Origin: Staphylococcus microti
GTDB taxonomy: Bacteria; Bacillota; Bacilli; Staphylococcales; Staphylococcaceae
Length of the DNA: 64,000 nucleotides
Assembly: GCF_000934465.1 (NCBI RefSeq)
Contig: NZ_JXWY01000042.1
Span: 1-64,000, forward strand
Direction: 5' to 3'
Part shown: positions 19,217 to 31,424 of the stretch, piece by piece
How positions within the stretch are numbered: position 1 is the stretch's first letter
Layout: every line of letters begins with the position of its first letter
Translations under genes and position numbers: made by a program
Notes under the pieces: model-generated
Databases searched by the model: none
What the model was told of the DNA's origin: nothing
The model's input: the letters and a program-made list of their open reading frames with translations, nothing else

Positions 19217-19240
19217 GCCTATCCGAAATAGTCACAATCT
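19211..19240 (-). promoter_or_regulatory. RAT antiterminator target
   Basis: The minus-strand RNA AGATTGTGACTATTTCGGAT followed by AGGCGAGACT resembles the BglG/LicT/SacY target consensus (GGATTGTTACTGC-loop-GCAGGCAAAACC): paired flanks, GATTGTGACT and AGGC. The last six bases are also the first bases of the terminator stem. LacT binding here would allow read-through into lacTFEG. Confidence 0.85.
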
Positions 19241-19263
19241 ACCCGTATTTGATTTATACTTTA

Positions 19264-19300
19264 TTTATATCATGCGGTTATCTAAATGTAAACCCTTTCT
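19264..19300 (-). promoter_or_regulatory. lac promoter with overlapping cre
   Basis: Minus strand: -35 TTTACA (19287-19292), 17-base spacer, -10 TATAAA (19264-19269). TGTAAACCCTTTCT (19287-19300) matches the CcpA cre consensus TGWAANCGNTNWCA at 12 of 14 positions and covers the -35, the geometry of catabolite repression. Nothing else is evident from 19301 to 19584. Confidence 0.7.
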
Positions 19301-19584
19301 GTTCGAAAAAGTTATTTTTTGTTCTAATAAGTTTGCTTTTTATTAATTATTATTTTGCCCCATCATCACGCTATCATTAAAGTAAGCGTTACGTTGTCAT
19401 TCAATAACCATTTTAAATACTCAAATTAGTCTATTCACTACATCAATACTTTTATTGAAAATACAATATATCTATTTCAAATTCACATGCACGCTCTTTC
19501 TATATCATACACCGCACTTGCCATATAAATTTTTCTTCATTCACTTTTCTATTTGTCACTGTTGAAAGATTTAGAGCCCTATAA

Positions 19585-20946
19585 TTATCTTCTCTCCAAC
19601 AACGCTACTGTCTCAACGTGTGTCGTATGCGGGAACATATCAACAGGAGTAATTTCGATAACGTCATACTGGTCTTTCAATAAGTCGACATCACGTAATT
19701 GTGTGCTTGGATTACATGACACATACACAATACGTTCGGGTGCGAGTGCTTTTAATGTCTCGATAAATGTTGGATCGCACCCTTTGCGTGGTGGATCGAC
19801 TGTTACGACGTCAGGTTGAATGCCTGTACGTTGCCAATCTAATATAACTGACTCTGCGGGTCCAGCTACAAATGTTGTATTGTCATAACCGTTGTGTTTT
19901 GCGTTACGTTTTGCATCTTCTATCGCTTCTGGCACGACTTCAACGCCGTACACGTGTTTTGCTTTGTCTGCCATCGACAATGCAATCGTCCCTATGCCGC
20001 AATATGCGTCTAACACTACTTCATTACCTGTCAATTGTGCATAGTCGACCGCAATTTGATACAGTTTTTGTGTTTGAATCACATTAATTTGATAAAAAGA
20101 TAAGTCACTAATTTCAAAGTTGATGTCGTTTAAAGTGTCTTCAATGTAGTCTTTGCCATATAACGTATACGATGTTGGTCCCATGATAACGTTTGATTTC
20201 GCTTGATGTCTATTCATTTTCACACTTGTAATCATCGGAAATTTTCGTGTTAATGCGTCTACAATCGCTTGTGACTGTGGCAATTTTTTACCATTCACAA
20301 CTAAAATAACCATCACTTCGTTTGTGAAATGACCGATACGAATAACGACGTGACGCAATAGTCCTTGATGTTTTTGCTCGTTATACGTTGTAATACCAAA
20401 TTGTTGTACCAATTGCTTAATCTCACGCATAATTTGATTTTGTATCTCATCTTGTATTAAACATGTGTCCATGTCGATAATATCGTGGCTACGTTGACGA
20501 TAAAAGCCCATTTGTGTTGTCCCATCTTGTGCTGTTCCTACTGGTATTTGTGTTTTATTACGATAATGCCATGGATCTGACATCCCCACTGTCGGATGAA
20601 TGGGTACGTCTGGCATTTTACCTTTACGATGAAATAAATTCACGACTTGTTCTCGTTTCATATCAAGTTGTGCTTCATACGATAAATGTTGTAACTGACA
20701 GCCGCCACATTTTTGATAATAATCACAAGGTGGTGTGACACGGTTTGTACTTTCTTCCACAACATCAATCAGCTTACCAAAGCCAAAGTTTTTATTAACT
20801 TTAATGACTTTATAACGTATCGTTTCGTCCGTTAACGCTTGTGGGACAAAAATTGGGTAGCGATCGACTTTGACGACACCATGTCCTTCGTGTGTTAGAT
20901 CGACCACACGTCCTGTATATGTTTGATTCTTTTCAACGATTGGCAC
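19585..20946 (-). CDS. rlmCD: 23S rRNA (uracil-5-)-methyltransferase
   Basis: 453 residues, RumA/TrmA family. An N-terminal TRAM domain (about 1-60) is followed by Fe-S ligands in PCDYYQKCGGCQLQH, then a Rossmann SAM domain with LDAYCGIGTIALSMA, VDPPRKGCDPT and the catalytic Cys in YVSCNPSTQ. It makes 5-methyluridine in 23S rRNA; in Gram-positives one enzyme (RlmCD) serves both positions 747 and 1939. The start is GTG 20946 with AGAGTGAGAATGCT upstream. It follows the lipid kinase gene in the same direction, a common staphylococcal order. Confidence 0.93.
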   Translation of the reverse strand: MPIVEKNQTYTGRVVDLTHEGHGVVKVDRYPIFVPQALTDETIRYKVIKVNKNFGFGKLIDVVEESTNRVTPPCDYYQKCGGCQLQHLSYEAQLDMKREQVVNLFHRKGKMPDVPIHPTVGMSDPWHYRNKTQIPVGTAQDGTTQMGFYRQRSHDIIDMDTCLIQDEIQNQIMREIKQLVQQFGITTYNEQKHQGLLRHVVIRIGHFTNEVMVILVVNGKKLPQSQAIVDALTRKFPMITSVKMNRHQAKSNVIMGPTSYTLYGKDYIEDTLNDINFEISDLSFYQINVIQTQKLYQIAVDYAQLTGNEVVLDAYCGIGTIALSMADKAKHVYGVEVVPEAIEDAKRNAKHNGYDNTTFVAGPAESVILDWQRTGIQPDVVTVDPPRKGCDPTFIETLKALAPERIVYVSCNPSTQLRDVDLLKDQYDVIEITPVDMFPHTTHVETVALLERR

Positions 20947-20996
20947 AGCATTCTCACTCTTTCTTGTTTCTTTTCTTTATTTTACTTTGTACGATA

Positions 20997-21050
20997 AAAG
21001 AGAGACGATGAAACCCGCTTGCTTCTCCTTAGATTTCAATGTCTCTCTAT
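20997..21050 (-). terminator. Probable terminator between the lipid kinase gene and rlmCD
   Basis: AGAGAGAC-n3-GAAA and TTTC-n3-GTCTCTCT form a stem; on the minus strand TTTT follows GTCTCTC. It follows the lipid kinase stop and lies 51 bases before rlmCD. Confidence 0.6.
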
Positions 21051-21055
21051 TTTTA

Positions 21056-21991
21056 TCAATCTGTTGCAGTTGTTGGTTCGTCAATTAATAATTCATTATC
21101 CGTATCTGCCGGTGAAAATACTTCAATATGACGTACTAAGTTTAAAAAGTTCGCTGGTAGTTGTCCGCCATACTCCCCGTCAACGTTCAGCGGCATATCA
21201 GAAAATGATGAAATGTTCACGGATTGTGCTTTAATATAATGTACTTTCGGGTGACCGATATGTTCTCCACGTGATGCCAGTGTCATAATATGGCCTAACT
21301 CCGCTAAATTTGCTTTTTCAACGATAAGTAATGTAAACATCCCATCATCTAACTTGGCGTCTGGCACAAGCTTTTCAAAACCTGCCATAGAGTTCGTCAA
21401 GCCAAGTAAAAATAACGTAATCTCACCTTCAAAAACGTTGCCGTCATATTCAATGCGCACATCTACTGGATGCATTTGTGGCAACATCTCAAAGCCTTTA
21501 ATATAATACGCAAATGGTCCTACAATTGTCTTCAATTTGCTCGGCGCCTCATAAGATACTTCTGTAATCTTACCGCCACCTGCTAAGTTAATAAAATAGC
21601 GACTGTTCATCTTCCCAATATCGACTTGAACTGTCTTCCCTTTTAAAATAACATCTACCGCTTCAAAAATATCTGTTGGCAAATGTAACGCACGTCCAAA
21701 GTCGTTGACCGTTCCCATAGGTATCAATCCAAGTTTCGGTCGATTCGGTTTTTCCGCTATACCGTTAATCGCTTCGTTGAGCGTACCATCTCCACCTGCG
21801 ACTACAAGTAAATCGTACTGTTCATTGATTGCACGTGCAGCTTCTTCTGTCGCATCGCCAACCTTCTGTGTTGCGTATGTACTTGTCTCATAGCCAGCTT
21901 GTTCAAATTTTACTAAGACATCCGGCAAGGCTCTCTTGAATAGTTCTTTGCCTGATGTTGGATTGTAGATAATCCTTGCACGTTTTCTCAT
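21056..21991 (-). CDS. dgkB: Diacylglycerol kinase, DgkB type
   Basis: 311 residues with the lipid-kinase nucleotide motif VVAGGDGTLNEAINGI and the DGDGT-like fold of the DAGK catalytic family; NPTSG near the start is also typical. DgkB phosphorylates diacylglycerol made during lipoteichoic acid synthesis, returning it as phosphatidic acid. The protein is soluble and membrane-associated with no transmembrane segment, unlike integral DgkA kinases. ATG 21991 has GAGGGATACGA. Located between gatB and rlmCD as in other staphylococci. Confidence 0.92.
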   Translation of the reverse strand: MRKRARIIYNPTSGKELFKRALPDVLVKFEQAGYETSTYATQKVGDATEEAARAINEQYDLLVVAGGDGTLNEAINGIAEKPNRPKLGLIPMGTVNDFGRALHLPTDIFEAVDVILKGKTVQVDIGKMNSRYFINLAGGGKITEVSYEAPSKLKTIVGPFAYYIKGFEMLPQMHPVDVRIEYDGNVFEGEITLFLLGLTNSMAGFEKLVPDAKLDDGMFTLLIVEKANLAELGHIMTLASRGEHIGHPKVHYIKAQSVNISSFSDMPLNVDGEYGGQLPANFLNLVRHIEVFSPADTDNELLIDEPTTATD

Positions 21992-22186
21992 TCGTATCCC
22001 TCGATTACTTTGATATACTCACAATTTATATTATAGCAATCTTAAGTGTAATGAAAGTCAAAAACATTAAAAAATAAAAGTTTCAAACCGATGTTGTGCG
22101 AAAAGTGCCTTGCCTTTTATATAGAAAGAAATTAATTTTATTTGTCCGATTGTAATGGCTGTCGTTCTATATTCCAACCTACAACA

Positions 22187-22222
22187 AAACAGCCACGTCA
22201 TCTTTCAACAGTGGCTGCTTGT
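22187..22222 (-). terminator. gatCAB terminator
   Basis: AACAGCCAC and GTGGCTG(C)TT pair around a 12-base loop; on the minus strand TTTTGTTG follows the stem. It sits 15 bases after the gatB stop. Confidence 0.75.
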
Positions 22223-22236
22223 TTATACGTTCATAT

Positions 22237-23664
22237 TTATTGTTTGTCTAATTCTTGTTTCAATAATTTATTCGCTAATTGTGGGTTTGCTTGACCTTTA
22301 GATAACTTCATAATTTGACCAACTAAGAAGCCCATTGCTTTCCCTTTACCGTTTTTGTAATCTTCAACAGATTGTGGGTTGTTAGCAATCGCGTCTTGAA
22401 CAAATTGTAAGACTGCACCTTCATCAGAAATTTGAACAAGGCCTTTATCTTTCATAATTTGTTGTGCATCGCCACCATTTTGTGCAAGTTCTGGGAAGAC
22501 TTTCTTAGCGATTTTACTGCTCATTGTACCGTCTTCAATTAACTTAATCATACCTGCTAAGTTTTGTGGTGTTAAACCAGTGTCTTGAAGTTCAATTTGG
22601 TTTTTGTTCAAGTACTCGTTTACGCCACCCATTAACCAGTTTGATGTTAACTTAACGTCCGCACCTTCAGCAACCGCTGCTTCAAAGAAATCGGACATTT
22701 CTTTCGTTAATGTTAAAACGTGTGCATCGTATGCTGGTAAGCCGAATTGTTCAACGTATTTCGCTTTACGTACATCTGGTAATTCTGGGATAGACGCTTT
22801 AACACGTGCTTTCCATTCTTCATCAATGTACAACGGTACGATGTCTGGTTCTGGGAAGTAACGATAGTCATCAGACGCTTCTTTAACACGCATTAAAATT
22901 GTTTTACCTGTTGATTCATCAAAACGACGTGTTTCTTGAAGAATTTCGCCACCGTTTAATAATTCTTCTTCTTGGCGTTTAACTTCATATTCAAGTCCTT
23001 TACGTACGTTGTTGAATGAGTTTAAGTTTTTCAACTCGGCTTTCGTACCGAATTCTTTTTGACCGACTGGACGGATTGAAACGTTGGCATCACAACGTAA
23101 TGAACCTTCTTCCATCTTACAGTCAGAAACGCCTGTATATTGAATAATTGATTTTAATTTTTCTAAATAAGCATACGCTTCTTCAGGTGAGCGAATGTCT
23201 GGTTCTGATACGATTTCAACAAGTGGTGTCCCTTGACGGTTTAAGTCAACAAGAGAATAACCGTTTTTATGTGTTGATTTACCCGCATCTTCTTCCATAT
23301 GAAGACGTGTAATACCAATACGTTTCGTTTCACCATTCACTTCAATGTCGATATAACCGTGTTCACCGATTGGTTGATCTAATTGTGAAATTTGGTATGC
23401 TTTCGGATTGTCTGGGTAGAAGTAGTTTTTACGGTCAAACTTCGACTCCGTTGCAATCTCCATATTTAACGCCATCGCTGCACGCATTGACCAATCTACC
23501 GCACGCTTATTCACTGTCGGTAAAACACCTGGGTATGCAAGGTCGATAACGCTTGTGTTCGTGTTTGGCTCTGCACCGTATGCAACAGGTGCATTAGAAA
23601 ACATCTTTGAGTCTGTTTTCAATTCAACGTGGACTTCGAGCCCGATTACTGTTTCAAAATGCAT
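22237..23664 (-). CDS. gatB: Asp/Glu-tRNA amidotransferase subunit B
   Basis: 475 residues, full length for GatB. It begins with the family signature [20 protein letters not shown] and has [31 protein letters not shown] and RFDESTGKT; the C-terminal tail (about 330-475) is the YqeY-like domain that binds the tRNA. With GatA and GatC it converts Glu-tRNA(Gln) and Asp-tRNA(Asn) to Gln- and Asn-tRNA. ATG 23664 has AAGGAGTGGCAAGCAA. Last gene of gatCAB. Confidence 0.97.
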   Translation of the reverse strand: MHFETVIGLEVHVELKTDSKMFSNAPVAYGAEPNTNTSVIDLAYPGVLPTVNKRAVDWSMRAAMALNMEIATESKFDRKNYFYPDNPKAYQISQLDQPIGEHGYIDIEVNGETKRIGITRLHMEEDAGKSTHKNGYSLVDLNRQGTPLVEIVSEPDIRSPEEAYAYLEKLKSIIQYTGVSDCKMEEGSLRCDANVSIRPVGQKEFGTKAELKNLNSFNNVRKGLEYEVKRQEEELLNGGEILQETRRFDESTGKTILMRVKEASDDYRYFPEPDIVPLYIDEEWKARVKASIPELPDVRKAKYVEQFGLPAYDAHVLTLTKEMSDFFEAAVAEGADVKLTSNWLMGGVNEYLNKNQIELQDTGLTPQNLAGMIKLIEDGTMSSKIAKKVFPELAQNGGDAQQIMKDKGLVQISDEGAVLQFVQDAIANNPQSVEDYKNGKGKAMGFLVGQIMKLSKGQANPQLANKLLKQELDKQ

Positions 23665-23678
23665 TTGCTTGCCACTCC

Positions 23679-25139
23679 TTATAAGTTTTGATATTGGTCG
23701 TGTAGATTAAATTGCGTTTCAAATTGATGCGCAACACGATACAATGTTTTTTCGTCAAATGGTTTACCGATTAATTGTAAGCCAATTGGGCGACCATTTT
23801 CTGCTAAGCCGCATGGTACTGAAATACCTGGAAGACCTGCTAAGTTAACAGGTGTTGTTAATAAGTCGTTGGCATACATTGTTAACGGATCATTGATTTC
23901 AGCGCCAAGATCAAATGCAACTGTAGGTGTTGTAGGTCCTAAAATCACATCATAATCTTTAAAGACGTTTTCAAAGTCGTTTTTAATTAATGTACGTACT
24001 TTTTGTGCTTTTTTGTAATATGCATCGTAGTAACCAGAGCTTAATACATATGTACCAAGGAAAATACGGCGTTTTACTTCTTCACCGAAACCTTCGCTAC
24101 GAGACATTTTGTATAGTTCTTCCAATGTATTCGCATCTTTTGAATGGTAGCCATAACGAATACCGTCAAAGCGTGCTAAGTTAGAAGACGCTTCCGCTGA
24201 CGCGATAACGTAGTAAGATGGAATACCTGAAGATGTACGTGGTAAGCTTACTTCTTCAACCGTCGCACCTAAAGATTTGAATGTTTCAGCTGCTTTTAAT
24301 ACCGCTTCTTTCACTTCACTATCGATACCTTCACCGATGTATTCTTTCGGTAACGCAATTTTCATCCCTTTAATATCTTTACCAATGTCTGCTGTAAAGT
24401 CTTGTGCGACATCTGGTGCACTTGTAGAGTCCATTGCATCTTCGCCAGCAATTGCTTCTAATACAATCGCATTATCTTTAACATTGCGTGTAATTGGTCC
24501 GATTTGGTCTAATGATGATGCGAATGCAACAAGACCATAACGTGATACACGACCGTATGTTGGTTTTAAGCCGACAACACCACAATAAGCGGCTGGTTGA
24601 CGGATTGAACCACCTGTATCTGTACCAAGTGTGAATGGTACAAGACCTGCTGCAACAGCTGCTGCTGAACCACCTGATGAGCCACCTGGTACTGCTGCAT
24701 GGTCAAATGGGTTTACAGTCTTTTTGAAGTAAGATGTTTCAGTTGAACCACCCATTGCAAATTCGTCTAAGTTCACTTTACCAATTAACACACCGTTTTC
24801 ACTGTGAAGCTTTTTCATAACAGTGGCGTCATAAATTGGTACGAACCCTTCTAACATTTTACTTGCACATGTTGTTTCTAACCCTTCAGTAATGATGTTA
24901 TCTTTGATCCCCATTGGAATACCGAATAACTTTCCGTCCATTTCGCCTTTCGCTTGAAGTTCATCAAGTTCAGCTGCTTTTTTAAGTGCATTTTCTTTAT
25001 CCAAAGCTAAAAATGATTGAATTGTTGGATCAGTTTCTTCAATCGCTGCATAGATGTCTCGCACAATCTCTGAAGGCTTGATTTTTTGATCCTTAATCAT
25101 TTGTTGTAAGTTTTCAATTGATTCATAACGGATGCTCAT
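23679..25139 (-). CDS. gatA: Asp/Glu-tRNA amidotransferase subunit A
   Basis: 486 residues of the amidase-signature family. The catalytic triad is visible: Lys in MGIKDNI, the cis-Ser in [14 protein letters not shown] and the nucleophile Ser in [12 protein letters not shown]. It liberates ammonia from glutamine for GatB. Start ATG 25139 follows GAGGAGGACGCATAAAG, which lies within the end of gatC; the two genes are two bases apart. Confidence 0.97.
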   Translation of the reverse strand: MSIRYESIENLQQMIKDQKIKPSEIVRDIYAAIEETDPTIQSFLALDKENALKKAAELDELQAKGEMDGKLFGIPMGIKDNIITEGLETTCASKMLEGFVPIYDATVMKKLHSENGVLIGKVNLDEFAMGGSTETSYFKKTVNPFDHAAVPGGSSGGSAAAVAAGLVPFTLGTDTGGSIRQPAAYCGVVGLKPTYGRVSRYGLVAFASSLDQIGPITRNVKDNAIVLEAIAGEDAMDSTSAPDVAQDFTADIGKDIKGMKIALPKEYIGEGIDSEVKEAVLKAAETFKSLGATVEEVSLPRTSSGIPSYYVIASAEASSNLARFDGIRYGYHSKDANTLEELYKMSRSEGFGEEVKRRIFLGTYVLSSGYYDAYYKKAQKVRTLIKNDFENVFKDYDVILGPTTPTVAFDLGAEINDPLTMYANDLLTTPVNLAGLPGISVPCGLAENGRPIGLQLIGKPFDEKTLYRVAHQFETQFNLHDQYQNL

Positions 25140-25141
25140 CT

Positions 25142-25444
25142 TTATGCGTCCTCCTCATTCATAACCGCAGGCACTTTAAATTGACCTGCTTCTACTTCTT
25201 TTGCATTCACTAATGCTTTATCTTGTGGTAATCCTGGTACTGCAACGTCTTCACGTAAGACATTTTGTAAATCTAACACGTGGTTTGTTGGATTAACATC
25301 TTCTGTGTTTACTGAATCAATTTGATGGCAAAAATCTAAAATACCTGCTAATGTTTCTTGCATCGCATTTGACTCTTCTTCAGTCACATTCAATCGCGCA
25401 AGATTAGCGATATGTTCGACTTGTTCATGTGTAATTTCAGCCAT
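25142..25444 (-). CDS. gatC: Asp/Glu-tRNA amidotransferase subunit C
   Basis: 100 residues matching Gat[20 protein letters not shown] at the start and [10 protein letters not shown] near the middle. GatC wraps around GatA and GatB and stabilises the complex. Start ATG 25444 follows AAGGAGGCTATATTCAA. First gene of gatCAB. Confidence 0.96.
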   Translation of the reverse strand: MAEITHEQVEHIANLARLNVTEEESNAMQETLAGILDFCHQIDSVNTEDVNPTNHVLDLQNVLREDVAVPGLPQDKALVNAKEVEAGQFKVPAVMNEEDA

Positions 25445-25895
25445 TTGAATATAGCCTCCTTAAAAATACTCTTTTATCTCCAAATTGTATCAAACTTTAC
25501 GCTAAAAATCTAAATAATTTAATAGAAGTCTTGATTAAGTGCACCGTTTAAACGCACACAATACTATATTATACTTAAAAAGCTATCCGTTTCTGGCGAC
25601 AGTCTTATTTGATAAAGTTAGAATCTATGGGCAATATCACTTGCCACATTTTGTCATTCTTCGTTTGATAGGCACCACTGTTAATACTTTAGTCAGTCAC
25701 GCACCTTTATAAAAACACATGTTTTCAACCGCTTCAAAATCCATTTACAAGATTGATTCCCGACTATAACGCTCTTTATTCGATTCACAAATTAGACACA
25801 TTTGTCAATTACTTCCTATAAATAAGAACTTTCCTTATCTTTTCATTACTGTATAATATGTTTATGCCACTAAAAAACTAAAGGGGGACTTATTT
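25445..25895. promoter_or_regulatory. Divergent gatC/putP intergenic region
   Basis: 451 bases without a gene. A TATAAT at 25852-25857 reads toward putP, 38 bases from its ATG; no strong -35 is seen. I see no clear gatC promoter, riboswitch or large hairpin. Confidence 0.45.
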
Positions 25896-27443
25896 ATGTT
25901 TTTAATAGGCGAAACATTATCTAGCCAAGTCAATCTCAACTGGCAAACATACATCATGATTGCACTTTATTTTATTATTTTGTTAGGGATTGGATACTAT
26001 GGCTACAAACAAGCAACAAGTAATTTAAGTGAGTACATGCTTGGCGGCCGTGACATCGGTCCATGGGTTACAGCCTTATCTGCCGGTGCATCGGATATGA
26101 GTGGTTGGATGATTATGGGATTACCTGGTGAAGTCTATTCAACAGGATTATCCGCAGTTTGGATCTCAATCGGACTTACACTCGGTGCATATATTAACTA
26201 CCTTGTTGTCGCACCAAGATTACGTGTACATACTGAACTTGCTGGTGATGCGATTACGTTACCAGACTTTTTTAACAATCGTCTTGCTGATAAATCAAAC
26301 ATTATCAAGATTATTTCAGGTTCAATTATCGTTATTTTCTTTACATTGTATACGCACGCTGGTTTTGTATCAGGTGGTAAACTTTTCGATAGTGCTTTCG
26401 GATTAGACTATCGCTTTGGACTTGTACTCGTTGCGGTTATCGTTATTTTATACACATTCTTTGGTGGTTATTTAGCCGTGTCGATTACAGACTTTTTCCA
26501 AGGTGTTATCATGTTGATTGCGATGGTAATGGTACCGATCGTTGTATTATTAAAACTTAACGGTCTAGATACGTTCCATACAATCGCAGAATTAAAACCA
26601 ACAAATCTTGACTTATTCCGTGGGACAACAGTGATTGGGATTATTTCGTTCTTCGCATGGGGACTTGGTTACTTCGGTCAACCACACATTCTTGTGCGTT
26701 TCATGTCTATCAGATCAATTAAACTGTTCCCATTCACACGACGTATCGGGATTTCATGGATGGCAGTCGGCTTACTCGGTGCCGTGATGGTTGGACTTTT
26801 AGGTATCGCATTCGTACCAGCACAAGGTGTTGAATTGAAAGACCCAGAAACGCTATTCATTTTAATGGGTCAAGTGTTATTCCATCCGCTTGTTGGTGGA
26901 TTCTTATTAGCAGCGATTTTAGCCGCAATTATGAGCACGATTTCTTCTCAATTACTTGTTACATCAAGTTCTTTAACAGAAGACTTCTACAAACTCATTC
27001 GTGGTAAAAAAGCAAATGCCGCTGCACACGAAAAAGAATTCGTTTTAGTCGGCCGTTTATCAGTTATCTTAGTTGCAGTCGTTGCCATCGCCATTGCATG
27101 GTCACCAAACGATACGATTTTAAACCTTGTAGGTAATGCATGGGCAGGTTTCGGTGCATCATTCGGTCCGCTTGTCATCTTGTCACTTTACTGGAAAGGT
27201 TTATCAAGAAATGGTGCCATTGCCGGTATGGTTGCAGGTGCATTAACGGTTATTTTATGGATTGTATTTGCACATCCACTTGGCGAAACATATGAATTCT
27301 TTACATTGTATGAAATTGTACCAGGCTTTATCGCAAGCTTAGTCGTAACAATTATCGTATCAAAATTCACGAAAAAACCAGGCGACTTTGTTGAACGTGA
27401 TCTTAACGAAGTGAAACGTCAATTACGTGAAGTTAAGCATTAG
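25896..27443 (+). CDS. putP: Sodium/proline symporter
   Basis: 515 residues, length and sequence of the PutP branch of the sodium:solute symporter family. About 13 transmembrane helices; family motifs include [16 protein letters not shown] (Na+ and proline site) and [20 protein letters not shown]. It is the high-affinity proline importer of staphylococci, used for nutrition and osmoprotection. ATG 25896 has AAAGGGGGACTTATTT. Transcribed away from gatCAB and followed by its own terminator. Confidence 0.95.
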   Translation: MFLIGETLSSQVNLNWQTYIMIALYFIILLGIGYYGYKQATSNLSEYMLGGRDIGPWVTALSAGASDMSGWMIMGLPGEVYSTGLSAVWISIGLTLGAYINYLVVAPRLRVHTELAGDAITLPDFFNNRLADKSNIIKIISGSIIVIFFTLYTHAGFVSGGKLFDSAFGLDYRFGLVLVAVIVILYTFFGGYLAVSITDFFQGVIMLIAMVMVPIVVLLKLNGLDTFHTIAELKPTNLDLFRGTTVIGIISFFAWGLGYFGQPHILVRFMSIRSIKLFPFTRRIGISWMAVGLLGAVMVGLLGIAFVPAQGVELKDPETLFILMGQVLFHPLVGGFLLAAILAAIMSTISSQLLVTSSSLTEDFYKLIRGKKANAAAHEKEFVLVGRLSVILVAVVAIAIAWSPNDTILNLVGNAWAGFGASFGPLVILSLYWKGLSRNGAIAGMVAGALTVILWIVFAHPLGETYEFFTLYEIVPGFIASLVVTIIVSKFTKKPGDFVERDLNEVKRQLREVKH

Positions 27444-27477
27444 AATTAGGCATGAAAATTGAATCACATTAAGGGGT

Positions 27478-27517
27478 ATCGGACGTTACGTAGTATTACG
27501 TAGCGTTCGATTTTTTA
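27478..27517 (+). terminator. putP terminator
   Basis: ATCGGACGTTACGTA and TACGTAGCGTTCGAT form an imperfect stem followed by TTTTT, 35 bases after the putP stop. Confidence 0.85.
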
Positions 27518-27540
27518 TCAAGAAGACAGTCTTTATTTTG

Positions 27541-27574
27541 GCAAACAAAAACACCTACATGTTTATGTAAGTGT
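27541..27574 (-). terminator. Minus-strand terminator in the putP-camS gap
   Basis: ACACCTACAT and ATGTAAGTGT pair around GTTT; read leftward the stem is followed by TTTTTGTTTG. It ends a minus-strand transcript from the decayed gene at 27680-27877 or a small RNA from the hairpin-rich stretch 27590-27665 (ggtggctctcagtcatagg...), which has no open frame. Confidence 0.6.
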
Positions 27575-27679
27575 CTAACGTTTAATATTCTATGGTGGCT
27601 CTCAGTCATAGGTTACTGCCATCTCACAGCAATCTATTTGCTTTGCTCGTCTGTGCATGCGATAAGTTAAGCAAATATA

Positions 27680-27877
27680 TCATTTTTTAACATAAAATGA
27701 CTGACTAATACTTTGTGACTTTTTATTTTCCAAACCAAAGTCACGCATCGCATCCCATTTTTCTAATTCACCATTTGAATTTCGAATGAATAGTCCCTTA
27801 TGTCCATTTGCATCTGGAGGATTTACTTCTATACCAACTGCTTTAGCGACTTATTTTATTTTGTTCATATCAGACAT
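27680..27877 (-). pseudogene. Small gene with a premature stop at codon 9
   Basis: From ATG 27877, behind GAGGTGAACGACTT, the frame reads MSDMNKIK, then TAA, then continues open for 56 codons: VAKAVGIEVNPPDANGHKG, LFIRNSNGELEKWDAMRDFG and a Lys/Ser-rich tail, ending TGA 27680-27682. A single base change (TAA from AAA, GAA or CAA) would restore a 65-residue protein. I do not know the family. The remaining gap 27878-28139 shows nothing else. Confidence 0.7.
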
Positions 27878-28139
27878 AAGTCGTTCACCTCATTCAATAA
27901 CCTTCAATTTATTATACATAATGCAACGTGTGTCATGTACACAAATCTGTTTTACAGTCCTTTCATTTATATTTTTATGTATAACTAGTAAATAATAGAA
28001 CTTATTTGTTGCCATAGATTCGTCCAATGCGTATATATACAAGAATAGCAATGAGTATCCTACTCATCTGAGCGGACTCATCTGCGCAAAATGTCCTTTG
28101 TTTACATCCAATTGTAAATAAGGGGCATTTTTGTATAAA

Positions 28140-28190
28140 CCATAAAACCCTAGCTATCAACGACAATTACGTCATTGCTAGCTAGGGTTT
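28140..28190 (-). terminator. camS terminator
   Basis: AAACCCTAGCTA and TAGCTAGGGTTT form a perfect 12-bp stem with a 22-base loop, just after the camS stop. On the minus strand TTATGGTTT follows; it may act in both directions. Confidence 0.75.
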
Positions 28191-28194
28191 CATT

Positions 28195-29403
28195 TTAATA
28201 TTTATAAATATGGACTTTTGGTTCTGAATCTTCTTTTGTTTTTGTAATTAACGCGCGTGGTTCACTACCATCTTTAATATGAATCTCATATGATGGCACG
28301 TCGTTAAAATCTTTTTCTGCGAGTTGTGTAACATATTGTGTAATCCCGATGAGCTCGGCTTTACCGTAGTAATCAATCGGTAGGTCGACAACGAGATGAT
28401 CGACTTTTTTATCAACAAATTTCGCTTTGCCGACTGCTTGTGTAAAGTTGTTGAAGTATGATTGTAAGCTGCTATTAAAATCTTGGAAGTTTGAATTCAA
28501 ATGATCATCTAAGTCTGCTGCTTCACTTGATGGCAATAACACAGTTTGTGCATTCACTTTCTTCCATTCATTCAATTTTGCACCGTTTTTATCAGATACG
28601 GCATAGCTGACGAAATGCCCCGGTATAATGTCTTCTTCACTCGATTGAATATAAATGGCAAACGTAATTGGAATGTCTCTCAATTGGTTGTTTTCACGTA
28701 AACGCGACAACATTTCTTCAGCCATTTCTTGACCTTTTTGTTTAACCATTTTCGTATCGAGTTCTTCACTAAACGTCTCGCCATACTGTTCTTTTTGATA
28801 GTAATACACGCTATTCATCGCAAGACCAATCGTCATACCTTGAATTTCTTCGCCTTTTGTATCACTCGTACTATAAAAGTCTTGCTCTAAAATATTCGAC
28901 AATAAAGCAGGCGAATTTTTTGCGATTTTCTCAGGATCTTCTTCGCCATTTACAGATGGGTTCAATCCTAAGTTCTCACTTGCATTTAATTTTTCTTTCT
29001 CTTCGTCACTCATTTTGTCGATTTCTTTTTTCGTATATTTCGGTTTGAGATACGCACGAATTGTATCTTTATTTAAAAATTGACCGTCTTGATACAAATA
29101 TTTATCAGTTGGAAATACTTCTTGGCTAATGTTCAATAAACCATCTTCAAAGTCTTCCCCGTTGTAACCATTCGCCATTTCTTCTTGAATCAAACCACGT
29201 GCTTGACTCTCTTTGAAAGGTAAAATTGTACGATAATTCTCACCTTGTACGTTTTGATCGGTTGCCATGTCTTTTACTTTTGTTTGTTTTTTCGATGTAT
29301 TTTGTTCGCCGTCTTGTTTTCGTTGTGGCTGTTCATCATCTGTTGGTGCACAGGCTGTTAATACAAGACTAAGCCCTAACATCATCGCAATTGTTCGTTT
29401 CAT
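28195..29403 (-). CDS. camS: CamS sex-pheromone-type lipoprotein
   Basis: 402 residues from ATG 29403, behind GAGGGGGCAGGCA; a GTG at 29418 is out of place for a ribosome site. Signal peptide MKRTIAMMLGLSLVLTAC with lipobox LTAC, then a charged linker and the CamS domain. In S. aureus the CamS signal peptide releases the enterococcal pheromone cAM373 (AIFILAA); here the seven residues before the lipid Cys are LSLVLTA, so that peptide is not encoded. Located just downstream of ligA as in other staphylococci. Function of the mature protein is not established. Confidence 0.92.
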   Translation of the reverse strand: MKRTIAMMLGLSLVLTACAPTDDEQPQRKQDGEQNTSKKQTKVKDMATDQNVQGENYRTILPFKESQARGLIQEEMANGYNGEDFEDGLLNISQEVFPTDKYLYQDGQFLNKDTIRAYLKPKYTKKEIDKMSDEEKEKLNASENLGLNPSVNGEEDPEKIAKNSPALLSNILEQDFYSTSDTKGEEIQGMTIGLAMNSVYYYQKEQYGETFSEELDTKMVKQKGQEMAEEMLSRLRENNQLRDIPITFAIYIQSSEEDIIPGHFVSYAVSDKNGAKLNEWKKVNAQTVLLPSSEAADLDDHLNSNFQDFNSSLQSYFNNFTQAVGKAKFVDKKVDHLVVDLPIDYYGKAELIGITQYVTQLAEKDFNDVPSYEIHIKDGSEPRALITKTKEDSEPKVHIYKY

Positions 29404-29414
29404 TGCCTGCCCCC

Positions 29415-31424
<2,010 letters not shown>

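Noticed and set aside
22021-22236. Possible riboswitch or T-box before the lipid kinase gene
   Set aside because: Only a gatCAB terminator is evident; no specifier or conserved T-box bases were found.
27786-27995. Two plus-strand frames in the putP-camS gap
   Set aside because: They are opposite the decayed minus-strand gene, which has a better ribosome site and protein-like sequence.
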